Shown: positions 24,387-30,695 of the stretch, in pieces | How the letters are laid out: the number at the start of each line of letters is the position of its first letter | Position numbering within the stretch: position 1 is the first letter of the stretch | NCBI GenBank assembly: GCA_964513215.1 | Contig: CAZELU010000024.1 | Span: forward strand, 1-30,695 | Direction: 5' to 3' | Length of the DNA stretch: 30,695 bases | Origin: Casp-actino8 sp964513215 | GTDB lineage: Bacteria; Actinomycetota; Acidimicrobiia; Acidimicrobiales; Ilumatobacteraceae | Program-made: the position numbers and the translations under genes | Notes under the pieces: model-generated | Database searches by the model: none | Told to the model about the DNA's origin: nothing | The model's input: only the letters and a program-made list of their open reading frames with translations

Positions 24387-24941
24387 ATGAACGCCCGCGG
24401 AGCCGCCGACTTCGGACCCCGCGTTGCCGCGTTCGACACGATCGTCGACGAACGACTCGAACCACTTCGCCACGATCCGCGTGCCGCGCGAGTGTTCACG
24501 GCGGCCAGCCACCTCGGCGACTGGAGCATGATCTGGCATCTGGTGGGCGTGGCTCGCGGGCTCACGAGTTCGAAGCGGGCCGATCAGGCCATCGTGTTGT
24601 CGGCGTTGCTCGGCGCCGAGTCACTCATTGTCAATCAAGGCGTCAAGCGACTCTTCAAGCGAGAGCGCCCCACCGACTCCGGTGACGACCGCTTCGAGGT
24701 ACGCACTCCGTCCACGAGCAGTTTTCCGAGCGGGCACGCCAGTGCAGCCGCATTCGCCGCCACCGTGCTCACCACGCTCGACGGCAAGAAGTCAGCCCCG
24801 TTGTGGTTCGGTCTGGCCGGCGTCGTCGGCACCAGTCGCGCCTTCGTCCGCATTCATCACGCGTCCGACGTGATCGGTGGTGCCGTGGTCGGTATCGGAC
24901 TCGGGCTCCTCGTGCGCCCACTCGTGAAGCGCTTACGCTGA
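24387..24941 (+). CDS. PAP2-superfamily phosphatase
   Basis: This 184-aa protein contains the complete PAP2 triad: K-x6-RP (Lys87, Arg94, Pro95), PSGH (114-117) and SR-x5-H-x3-D (Ser150, Arg151, His157, Asp161). Short hydrophobic segments at about 70-85, 117-130 and 137-150 and near the C-terminus (163-176) suggest an integral membrane protein with fewer spans than usual. Members remove phosphate from phosphatidic acid, isoprenyl diphosphates or similar lipids. With a WS/DGAT 1.8 kb away, phosphatidate phosphatase in triacylglycerol synthesis is plausible, but undecaprenyl diphosphate cannot be excluded. It starts 3 bp after the hydrolase stop, so it is probably coupled. Confidence 0.85.
   Translation: MNARGAADFGPRVAAFDTIVDERLEPLRHDPRAARVFTAASHLGDWSMIWHLVGVARGLTSSKRADQAIVLSALLGAESLIVNQGVKRLFKRERPTDSGDDRFEVRTPSTSSFPSGHASAAAFAATVLTTLDGKKSAPLWFGLAGVVGTSRAFVRIHHASDVIGGAVVGIGLGLLVRPLVKRLR
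24934..24939 (+). promoter_or_regulatory. -10-like TACGCT inside the end of the PAP2 gene
   Basis: TACGCT covers the last PAP2 codons, 19 nt before the DsbA-family ATG at 24959. It could start a short transcript containing GAAAGGA. It may simply be coding sequence. Confidence 0.3.
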
Positions 24942-24958
24942 GAACTGAAAGGATCACG

Positions 24959-25558
24959 ATGACTCGCCGATTCGCCCTCACGTGGGACTACCGCTGCCCC
25001 TACGGCCGTATCGCCCACGATCACGTGGTCACGGGTCTGCGCGGTGGCGCCGACTGGGACGTCACGTTCCTTCCGTTCTCACTCGGTCAGTCGCACGTCG
25101 AACCGGGAATGCCCAACGTGTGGGACGCCCCCGAGACCGACTCCGGAATCCTGGCCCTGCAGGTGGGCATCGCCGTGCGCGACAACCAGCCGCACGCGTT
25201 CGTCGATCTGCACCATGCGCTCTACGAGTTCAAGCATGCACTCGGCGGCAACATCCGCAGTCGCGAGGCACTGTCCAACGTGATCAAGGGGTGCGGCCTC
25301 GACCCCGACTCCGTGTTCGCCGAGGTCGATTCGGGTCGTCCGCTCGCCACCATCGCCCGCGAGCACACGCAGTACGCCGATTCGCATCAGGTGTGGGGTG
25401 TGCCGGTGTTCGTGGTCGACGACAAGGCGGTGTTCGTGAGGTTGCTCGATCGCGCTGAAGGCGACGAGGCGTTGGCCATCAACACCATCGAGCGGATTCT
25501 CGACAACATCGACTGGCCGATCCTCAACGAGTTCAAGCACACGTCGGTTCCGCGCTGA
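24959..25558 (+). CDS. DsbA-family thioredoxin-fold protein (FrnE/HCCA isomerase-like)
   Basis: The 199-aa protein has the thioredoxin-fold start FALTWDYRCPYGR, a helical insertion (about 60-140) and the cis-Pro segment VWGVPVFVVDD (about 147-157). The active site reads CPYG in place of CxxC, so the second Cys is missing. That argues against a standard disulfide oxidoreductase and fits glutathione- or mycothiol-using relatives such as 2-hydroxychromene-2-carboxylate isomerase or the Rv2466c group, although the latter keeps CPWC. No signal peptide is present, so it is cytosolic. The ATG at 24959 has GAAAGGA at good spacing. It converges on the metalloprotease lipoprotein gene with a 7-bp gap. 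Confidence 0.82.
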   Translation: MTRRFALTWDYRCPYGRIAHDHVVTGLRGGADWDVTFLPFSLGQSHVEPGMPNVWDAPETDSGILALQVGIAVRDNQPHAFVDLHHALYEFKHALGGNIRSREALSNVIKGCGLDPDSVFAEVDSGRPLATIAREHTQYADSHQVWGVPVFVVDDKAVFVRLLDRAEGDEALAINTIERILDNIDWPILNEFKHTSVPR

Positions 25559-25565
25559 CGCGGAT

Positions 25566-26732
25566 TCAGCCGTCGTCGCGCTCGACGCGATCGGAACCCA
25601 AGCGGCGGAATCGAACATCGGTTGCCGCGACGTTGCCGTCTTCCGCGACTGTGCCCACGGCGAACTCGAGCCGGCCGTCGTTCCAGGTCCACGAACGCTC
25701 TTGGCCCACGAGTGACTCGGTGAGCAGAACGTTGCGACGGCCTTCGTTGTTGTCGGCTGGCTCCACGAGGTGAATCACGACTCCCGGAGAAAGCAGGTGG
25801 TCGTTGTCGTCGCGTGCCGCGACCAACTCGACGGTGACGAATCGACGATCGCCGACCGGAATCACCATCAACCGCGAACCGTCGTCACTGTCTGAGTCGG
25901 TGGACACGAGCCGGGTTGCATCGTGCCACTCATCGATCGGATGACGATTCGGGTCGACGAATTCGATCTCGCTCCGATCGAGCCAACCCACCGAGTGCAG
26001 ATTCACTGCGAGTACGCCGGGTGCTCCGCGCCGACTGGGATCGATGTTGCGCGGTGCCGCCGAGTCGCTCATCACGTCGAACGGGCTGTCGTACACCTGG
26101 TGGTCGTTGGACGAGCCTTCAGCGAAACCGTCGGCCGTCGCACTGTGTGGCCAGTCGAGAGCATGGCCGAGTTCGTGCTGCACGAGGTCGAGCGGCCAAG
26201 CATCGCCCCACTGCGGCATGAAGTCGGAAGCCCCGACGTACACCGCGCGACGTGACGTCTTGGCCGCACAGGGCTGTTCGCAATCGGAGCCGGGCCGACC
26301 CCACCCACCGATCTGATCGGTGTCGTGCTGCGCATCGGCCACCACCAGCACCCCGTGTGCGTCGTCCTCACTCGCATCGAGAGCCCGATCGACACACGAA
26401 TTCGGGTCGCCCGACGAATCGAGGTCGACCGGCGGGGCGACTCGCCACTCGATCGAGTACTCGCCTTGCGACCAGCGAGCGAAGTAGTCGGACACCGGCC
26501 CGAGTCGATCGACGATCTCGGCCGCGTCGATCTCGAGCCTCTCCTCGAACGGGGCGTAGAGGCCCGCTTCCACATCGGCCGGCACCCGACACAGTGCGAC
26601 CTCCCAGACGTCGGTAGCCGGTGGGGTCCGCATACGAAGGAGCGCATCGAAGTCGTCGGTGGACACGTCACCACCCGACGACGGTGCACAGCCGACGAGG
26701 AACACCGACACGACCACGAACTTCCGCCGCAT
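25566..26732 (-). CDS. Putative zinc metalloprotease lipoprotein
   Basis: This 388-aa protein starts with RRK, a hydrophobic stretch and a lipobox ending in Cys15 (LVGC), then a Ser/Gly/Asp-rich spacer, so it should be an exported membrane-anchored lipoprotein. Residues 186-196 read HELGHALDWPH: HExxH plus a third His five residues later, with Asp where metzincins have Gly. FDVMS (219-223) could be the Met-turn. Other Cys residues (48, 113, 151, 155) may form disulfides outside the cell. It resembles M6/metzincin-type secreted proteases only in this motif, and I do not recognise the family. The ATG at 26732 is 9 nt from TACGGT. Confidence 0.75.
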   Translation of the reverse strand: MRRKFVVVSVFLVGCAPSSGGDVSTDDFDALLRMRTPPATDVWEVALCRVPADVEAGLYAPFEERLEIDAAEIVDRLGPVSDYFARWSQGEYSIEWRVAPPVDLDSSGDPNSCVDRALDASEDDAHGVLVVADAQHDTDQIGGWGRPGSDCEQPCAAKTSRRAVYVGASDFMPQWGDAWPLDLVQHELGHALDWPHSATADGFAEGSSNDHQVYDSPFDVMSDSAAPRNIDPSRRGAPGVLAVNLHSVGWLDRSEIEFVDPNRHPIDEWHDATRLVSTDSDSDDGSRLMVIPVGDRRFVTVELVAARDDNDHLLSPGVVIHLVEPADNNEGRRNVLLTESLVGQERSWTWNDGRLEFAVGTVAEDGNVAATDVRFRRLGSDRVERDDG

Positions 26733-26741
26733 ACGAATGAG

Positions 26742-26751
26742 ACCGTAGCCT
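26742..26751. promoter_or_regulatory. Bidirectional promoter with overlapping -10 hexamers
   Basis: ACCGTAGCCT contains TAGCCT for the plus strand (26746-26751, 6 nt before the GTG at 26758) and TACGGT for the minus strand (26742-26747, 9 nt before the ATG at 26732). The hexamers share the central TA. The whole intergenic space is 25 bp. Confidence 0.55.
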
Positions 26752-26757
26752 TGCCCC

Positions 26758-28197
26758 GTGACCCAGGAGATCCGATTCGACCGCAAGATGTCGGATGCCG
26801 AGGGAATGATGTGGCGGCTCGAGAAGGATCCGTACCTCTCGTCCACCTTCGCCAACTTGTCGATCCTCGATCGTGCGCCCGACTTCGATCGCTTGCGCCG
26901 TCGCATGGAGCGAGCCACCGTGGCCATCCCACGTCTGCGTCAACGCGTGCAGTCGTCGCCGGCCAACATCACTCCACCGATGTGGGTCGACGATCCCGAC
27001 TTCGACATCGACTACCACGTGCGTCGTATCGCGCTACCGGCCCCGGGCACCATGCGACAGATGCTCGACCTGGCCACACTGATTCTGGTCGACCCGTTCG
27101 ATCGCACACGGCCGCTGTGGCAGTTCGTGGTGATCGAAGGCCTCGAGGACGGTCGGGCCGTCATGCTCGAGAAACTGCATCACACCGTTGCCGACGGTGA
27201 GGGCAGTGTTCAGCTGTCGTTGCAGTTCTTCGACTTCGAACGCGACGCCCCCGAACCCGAACCGCTCGTGTACGACGCCGACGAGGCCGCCGCTTCGGCC
27301 TTGCTCAACGGCGACCTGCTTCGCGATCTTCTGGCCGGGTCGTTGAAGATTCCGCTGTCGCTCGTGAAGCAGGTGCGCGAACTCATTTCCGATCCGGCGT
27401 CGATTCCGGCCCACGGTGCGAGCACCGTCGACATGGTGCGCAACGTGGTCGGCCAGCTGTCCGATGTCGATCCGGCCAAGTCGCCGTTGTGGACGTCGCG
27501 ATCGTTGCGTCGCCGGGTGGAGGTTCTGCAGGCGCCGTTCTTCGAGGTGCGCGACGCGGCTCGTCGACTCGACGGAACTCTCAACACCGCGTTGCTCACT
27601 GTCGCGAGCGATGCGGCCGGCCGTTATCACCGCCGACTGGGCGCACCCATCGACGAACTGCGCGCGTCGATGGCCATCAGCACGCGCAAGGTCAACCCCG
27701 CCGATGGCTCGCAGGCCAACGCCTTCTCGTTGGCGCGCATGATCGTTCCCACGGGCGAGATGAAGCCAGCCGAGCGGTTCGCCCACGTTCTGCGCATCAC
27801 GCGCGAGGCCGCCGACTCGGGCGCGGCCGCGTTGGTGGGGGCCACGGCCAGCCTGGCTGCCTCACTGCCCACAGCAGTCGTCACCCGGATCGCACGACTT
27901 CAGTCGCAGACGGTCGACTTCGCCACCTCGAACGTGAAGGGCACACCGATACCGGTGTACGTGGCCGGTTCGGAGATCGTCGCCAACTATCCCCTCGGAC
28001 CGTTGGGTGGCGTGGCGTTCAACCTCACCTTGCTCTCGCACGTCGGCAGTCTCGACATGGGATTGCACATGGACGCCGGAGCGATCGCCGAAACCGAACT
28101 CTTGCGCGAATGTTTGCGCGAGTCGTTCGACGAGTTCGTGAAAGTTACTGGCGCGCCGAAGTCAAAAGGTTCCGGACGTCGAGCAGCAGGTCGCTGA
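26758..28197 (+). CDS. Wax ester synthase/diacylglycerol acyltransferase (WS/DGAT)
   Basis: This 479-aa protein has the condensing motif HHTVADG (His141, His142, Asp146, Gly147) of the WS/DGAT family, preceded by DPFDRTRPLWQFVVIEGL, a typical segment. Near the C-terminus it has NVKGTPIPVYVAGSEI and NYPLGPLGGVAFNLTLLSHVG. The family transfers acyl groups from acyl-CoA to diacylglycerol or long-chain alcohols at the membrane, making triacylglycerol or wax esters for storage. It fits the surrounding acyl-CoA genes. The GTG start is supported by TAGCCT at 6 nt. The last 53 bp overlap a small convergent gene on the minus strand. Confidence 0.93.
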   Translation: MTQEIRFDRKMSDAEGMMWRLEKDPYLSSTFANLSILDRAPDFDRLRRRMERATVAIPRLRQRVQSSPANITPPMWVDDPDFDIDYHVRRIALPAPGTMRQMLDLATLILVDPFDRTRPLWQFVVIEGLEDGRAVMLEKLHHTVADGEGSVQLSLQFFDFERDAPEPEPLVYDADEAAASALLNGDLLRDLLAGSLKIPLSLVKQVRELISDPASIPAHGASTVDMVRNVVGQLSDVDPAKSPLWTSRSLRRRVEVLQAPFFEVRDAARRLDGTLNTALLTVASDAAGRYHRRLGAPIDELRASMAISTRKVNPADGSQANAFSLARMIVPTGEMKPAERFAHVLRITREAADSGAAALVGATASLAASLPTAVVTRIARLQSQTVDFATSNVKGTPIPVYVAGSEIVANYPLGPLGGVAFNLTLLSHVGSLDMGLHMDAGAIAETELLRECLRESFDEFVKVTGAPKSKGSGRRAAGR

Positions 28198-28330
28198 CTT
28201 CGCCGGCCGACACCAACTCACGCTTGATCATCTGCGACAGTGCGCGGTCGATGACCTCGATTGCCTCGGCGACCACGGTTGCGTCGACAACATTGGTGGT
28301 CATCGGCTCGGCAATCTGCGTGGTGGGCAT
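28145..28330 (-). CDS. Small hypothetical protein, 61 aa
   Basis: I do not recognise this protein. It has 61 residues, starting MPTTQIAEPM, and an amphipathic helical pattern with acidic and hydrophobic residues (VVAEAIEVIDRALSQMI, then EVSDLLLDVRNLL), suggesting a two-helix, possibly dimerising protein. The ATG at 28330 has a strong AGGAG 6 nt upstream, the best ribosome binding site in this region. A longer open frame to 28429 is arginine-rich and unlikely to be coding. The 3' end overlaps the WS/DGAT coding sequence by 53 bp on the opposite strand. A TACGGT hexamer at 28397-28402 could be its promoter. Confidence 0.6.
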   Translation of the reverse strand: MPTTQIAEPMTTNVVDATVVAEAIEVIDRALSQMIKRELVSAGEVSDLLLDVRNLLTSARQ

Positions 28331-28382
28331 TCGCATCTCCTGTTGGTTCTCCCGGCGATCCGGCCCTCGCGGACCTGACCCC

Positions 28383-28402
28383 CGGTCGTTTCTCCGACCG
28401 TA
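28383..28402 (-). promoter_or_regulatory. Stem-loop and -10-like TACGGT upstream of the 61-aa gene
   Basis: CGGTCG (28383-28388) and CGACCG (28395-28400) pair around a 6-nt loop. On the minus strand TACGGT (28397-28402) overlaps one arm, so the repeat may be an operator on the -10 or the first hairpin of a 60-nt leader. The rest of 28331-28500 shows no gene. Confidence 0.35.
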
Positions 28403-28488
28403 ACGCACGGTGTCGTTCTTGCTGTGCATGGTAGGCCCACCGATCGCGGATTCTCAGGCGGGACGAGAGCCGTGCGCCACACCCGAAG

Positions 28489-28494
28489 TACGAT
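28489..28494 (+). promoter_or_regulatory. -10 hexamer TACGAT, leaderless arrangement
   Basis: TACGAT lies 6 nt before the GTG at 28501, and there is no ribosome binding site. Confidence 0.5.
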
Positions 28495-28500
28495 TCGACC

Positions 28501-29340
28501 GTGGAGTTCGCTGGTGCCGGAATCGTGGTCACAGGAGCCGCCGGCGGGATCGGCGAAGCGCTGGCCCGCCGTTTTCACGCGCTCGGATCCACCGTCGTCG
28601 TGGCCGATGTGCTGGAAAAAGGTGTGCGCAGCGTGGCCGACGACTTGAACGCCATTCGTCCCGATTCTGCGCTCGCGGTCGTGGCCGATCTGCGTTCCGA
28701 AGAAGGAAATCGCCAACTGGTTGAGACGGCCCACCGCTATCTGTCTCAACACGGTCGTGACGGTGATTCGAAATCGGGAATCGATCTCTTCTTCGCCAAT
28801 GCGGGTGTGGGCACCGGCAACTTCGTGGAGAGCACATCCGAGGACGACTGGGATCTCGCTTTCGACGTGAACATTCACGCGCATCGCTGGGCCGCCAAGT
28901 ACTTGTTGCCACGCTGGCTCGAGCGTGGCAGTGGGTACTTCTGCTCCACCGCGTCGGCGGCCGGTTTACTCGCGCAGATCGGATCGGCTCCGTACTCGGT
29001 CACCAAACACGCGGCGGTCGCATTCGCCGAATGGATGTCGCTCACGTACGGCGATCGCGGTGTGCGTGTGAGTTGTCTGTGTCCGCAGGGCGTGAACACG
29101 CGCATGCTGAGCGGTGGCGACCTCGGTGATTCACGCGCCGGTGATGTGGTTCGTTCGGCCGGCGTGGTGCTCGAACCCGAGCAAGTTGCGCACATCGTGG
29201 CCGAGGCCATCGTCGCCGAGCGGTTCTTGATCCTCCCCCATCCCGAGGTTCACGACTTCGAGACCAAGAAGACCGCCGATCGCGACCGCTGGTTGGCCGG
29301 TATGCGCAAGTTGCAGCGTCGCGTCTTCGGCGACCTCTGA
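28501..29340 (+). CDS. SDR-family oxidoreductase
   Basis: This 279-aa classical SDR has TGAAGGIG (11-18), a variant NAG in FFANAG (97-102), Ser152 and YSVTK (Tyr165, Lys169). An Asp after the second strand (VVVADV) predicts NAD preference. It differs from the two MFE-2-like SDRs in this window and resembles generic actinobacterial alcohol/hydroxyacyl dehydrogenases. The substrate is unknown. The GTG start is supported by TACGAT at 6 nt. The clamp-motif protein gene starts 11 bp after its stop, so the two are probably co-transcribed. Confidence 0.87.
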   Translation: MEFAGAGIVVTGAAGGIGEALARRFHALGSTVVVADVLEKGVRSVADDLNAIRPDSALAVVADLRSEEGNRQLVETAHRYLSQHGRDGDSKSGIDLFFANAGVGTGNFVESTSEDDWDLAFDVNIHAHRWAAKYLLPRWLERGSGYFCSTASAAGLLAQIGSAPYSVTKHAAVAFAEWMSLTYGDRGVRVSCLCPQGVNTRMLSGGDLGDSRAGDVVRSAGVVLEPEQVAHIVAEAIVAERFLILPHPEVHDFETKKTADRDRWLAGMRKLQRRVFGDL

Positions 29341-29351
29341 CGCGACTCGCC

Positions 29352-29636
29352 GTGGCCCCCAAACCGTCCGCCGAACAGATCGAGGTGTTGCGCCAGATCG
29401 GTTTGCGCGCGGGTGAAGAGGTGCGTTTTCGACGAGCCGACCGCGGTCGGTGGCAGGAGGGGCGCATCTCGTGGGTCGAGCGCGACGGCAGCATCACCGT
29501 GCACGACTCGCACGGCGCGGCCCGCTCGTTGCGGCCCGAACGGCTCGAGGTGAAACGGCCCGGACGGCGTGGTCGCCTCGTGTGGCAGCCGGTCACCGAG
29601 GTCGCGGTCACCTGGGAGCAACTCACGCTCTTCTGA
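29352..29636 (+). CDS. Small protein with C-terminal sliding-clamp-binding motif
   Basis: I do not recognise a named family for this 94-aa protein. Residues 6-19 look like a short helix. Residues 20-68 alternate in a small beta-barrel pattern (GEEVRFRRADRGRWQEGRI, WVERDGSITV, RSLRPERLEV), resembling Tudor/SH3-like folds that read or bind nucleic acids. A basic segment, KRPGRRGR, follows. The last residues, Glu-Gln-Leu-Thr-Leu-Phe, match the bacterial beta-clamp pentapeptide (consensus QL[S/D]LF) exactly at the C-terminus. This suggests a DNA replication or repair accessory factor, as an inference from motif and basicity. The GTG at 29352 has no ribosome binding site and may rely on coupling to the SDR, 11 bp upstream. 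Confidence 0.72.
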   Translation: MAPKPSAEQIEVLRQIGLRAGEEVRFRRADRGRWQEGRISWVERDGSITVHDSHGAARSLRPERLEVKRPGRRGRLVWQPVTEVAVTWEQLTLF

Positions 29637-29641
29637 GCGGC

Positions 29642-29647
29642 TACGGT
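29642..29647 (+). promoter_or_regulatory. -10 hexamer TACGGT, leaderless arrangement
   Basis: TACGGT lies 7 nt before the ATG at 29655, just after the stop of the clamp-motif gene, so the last gene has its own promoter. Confidence 0.5.
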
Positions 29648-29654
29648 CGCCCAC

Positions 29655-30680
29655 ATGGGAGTACGCCTCGAACCGTCCGACGAATACATGCACGAACTCG
29701 GCCCTGAGTCGAATTTCAACGAGAGCATGTACATCAATTGCTTCGACCCGCAGCACAAAGTGGGTGGCTGGTTCCGCATGGGCAACCGGGCCAACGAGGG
29801 TTACGCCGAGATGACGGTGTGCCTGTATCTGCCCGACGGTTCGGTGGGTTTCATGTTCAAGCGGCCCACCATCGAGAACAACGACAAGCTCGATGCGGCC
29901 GGCCTCACTTGGACGATGGTGAAACCGTTCGAAGAACTTCGTATCGATTACGTGGGCAAGGTCGTGGTGTTGGCCGAACCCGAGCAGATGGTCGATCCGA
30001 AGAAGGCGTTCACCGACAACCCGTACAGCGAGTGCGAAGTGCACATCACGTTCTCGGGGCAGGGTCGGCCGAGCATGTTCGGCGGCGAGCCCGACACCCC
30101 ACACGAGGCACCGGGTGAGGAGTTCGCCAAGGGCCACTACGAACAGCTGGTGGAGGCACGCGGTTCGATTCGCGTGGGTGATCGCGAGTGGGAGATCAAC
30201 GGCTTCGGATTGCGCGACCATTCGTGGGGCCCGCGCTACTGGCAAGCGCCGTGGTACTACCGCTGGCTCACGGCCAACTTCGATCGCGATCTCGGATTCA
30301 TGCTGTCGCGCGTGGCGAAGAAGGACGGGCCCGGAACGCGAGGCGGATTCGTGTGGGAGAACGGCCAGATCCATCTGTGCGATCAGGCCGAAATCTCCAC
30401 CGAGTTCCGCGGCGAGGACACGTATCACCAGAAGATCGAGGCGGTGCTGAAGTCGTCGCGCAGTGGTCGCGAGTGGAAGTTCACCGGCGACGTGATGAGC
30501 CTCATTCCGCTGCGTAATCGGCGCCAGACGCCCGATGGCGAGTGGTTGACGACGCGCATCAGCGAGGGCATGACGCGCTGGGAGATGCAATCGGACGAGC
30601 ACAAGGGCAAGGTCGGGTACGGATTGAGCGAGTACCTCGACCAGATCATCGACGGCCAACCCGTCGGCACCGCCGAATGA
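29655..30680 (+). CDS. DUF7064/DUF7065-like (lipocalin-like) protein
   Basis: The 341-aa protein has two beta-rich halves. The central GFGLRDHSWGPRYW (around 185-198) is a conserved motif of an uncharacterised actinobacterial and proteobacterial family, which I recall as DUF7064/DUF7065 with a lipocalin/CrtC-like fold. There are many Trp and Tyr residues around the presumed cavity (WQAPWYYRWLTANF). No signal peptide or membrane segment is visible. Homologues often sit near lipid or steroid catabolic genes, and a role in binding or transforming a hydrophobic ligand is possible but unproven. The ATG is supported by TACGGT 7 nt upstream. The last 15 bases of the window hold nothing recognisable. 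Confidence 0.7.
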   Translation: MGVRLEPSDEYMHELGPESNFNESMYINCFDPQHKVGGWFRMGNRANEGYAEMTVCLYLPDGSVGFMFKRPTIENNDKLDAAGLTWTMVKPFEELRIDYVGKVVVLAEPEQMVDPKKAFTDNPYSECEVHITFSGQGRPSMFGGEPDTPHEAPGEEFAKGHYEQLVEARGSIRVGDREWEINGFGLRDHSWGPRYWQAPWYYRWLTANFDRDLGFMLSRVAKKDGPGTRGGFVWENGQIHLCDQAEISTEFRGEDTYHQKIEAVLKSSRSGREWKFTGDVMSLIPLRNRRQTPDGEWLTTRISEGMTRWEMQSDEHKGKVGYGLSEYLDQIIDGQPVGTAE

Positions 30681-30695
30681 TTGGGTGCGAAACCC

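Noticed and set aside
28145..28429. 94-residue version of the 61-aa protein
   Set aside because: The extra N-terminus is Arg/Gly-rich and has no ribosome binding site, while AGGAG fits the ATG at 28330.
29250..30659. 469-codon open frame on the minus strand
   Set aside because: It is antisense to the DUF7064-like, clamp-motif and SDR genes. It is rich in Arg, His and Leu with no motif, as expected for the shadow of a GC-rich gene.
1..30695. CRISPR arrays, insertion sequences, integrases, tRNA or rRNA genes
   Set aside because: I saw no regularly spaced repeats, no transposase-like frames with terminal repeats and no cloverleaf-like sequence. Codon and base composition stay even across the window.

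Overview
The window looks like chromosomal DNA from a high-GC actinobacterium. Clues are GC-rich third positions, frequent GTG starts, a NucS/EndoMS mismatch endonuclease, an F420-type (LLM) oxidoreductase, a wax ester/triacylglycerol synthase, and many fatty acyl-CoA enzymes without a classical fad operon. An Acidimicrobiia (Ilumatobacter-like) origin is my best guess, but no marker here proves it. I see no tRNA, rRNA, insertion sequence, integrase, CRISPR array or phage gene. Coding density is very high, and the longest stretch without a gene is about 170 bp.

Layout. 2-1130 (+): the end of a CIA30-like gene and nucS. 1153-2961 (-): a two-gene operon for an SDR dehydrogenase and a MaoC hydratase, together equal to the two halves of MFE-2. 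3076-7956 (+): a geranylgeranyl-reductase-family flavoprotein, a nitronate monooxygenase-like enzyme, an M20 peptidase and an MFS exporter. 7913-11092 (-): a class C beta-lactamase-like hydrolase, an LLM oxidoreductase and LarE. 11152-13328 (+): an alpha/beta hydrolase and an unusual S51-peptidase-like protein carrying a cysteinyl-tRNA-synthetase-like tail. 13355-16123 (-): a complete zinc/manganese-type ABC importer. 16224-23438: two acyl-CoA synthetases, two acyl-CoA dehydrogenases, an SDR and a HAD hydrolase. 23541-25558 (+): an alpha/beta hydrolase, a PAP2 phosphatase and a DsbA-family protein. 25566-26732 (-): a metalloprotease lipoprotein. 26758-30680 (+): a wax ester/TAG synthase, an SDR, a 94-aa protein ending in a sliding-clamp motif, and a DUF7064/7065-like protein. 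A 61-aa gene lies on the minus strand at 28145-28330.

Function. The main theme is lipid metabolism: activation of acids to CoA esters, dehydrogenation, R-specific hydration and oxidation, and storage as neutral lipid. PAP2 and WS/DGAT could supply the last steps of triacylglycerol synthesis.

The most striking cross-gene signal is a TANNNT hexamer placed exactly 6 or 7 nt before the start codon of nine genes on both strands, as expected for leaderless transcription. Three divergent gene pairs pack both -10 elements into 25-34 bp, and in one the two hexamers share a TA. The most unusual proteins are the S51/CysRS-tail fusion (12063-13328) and the small clamp-motif protein (29352-29636).
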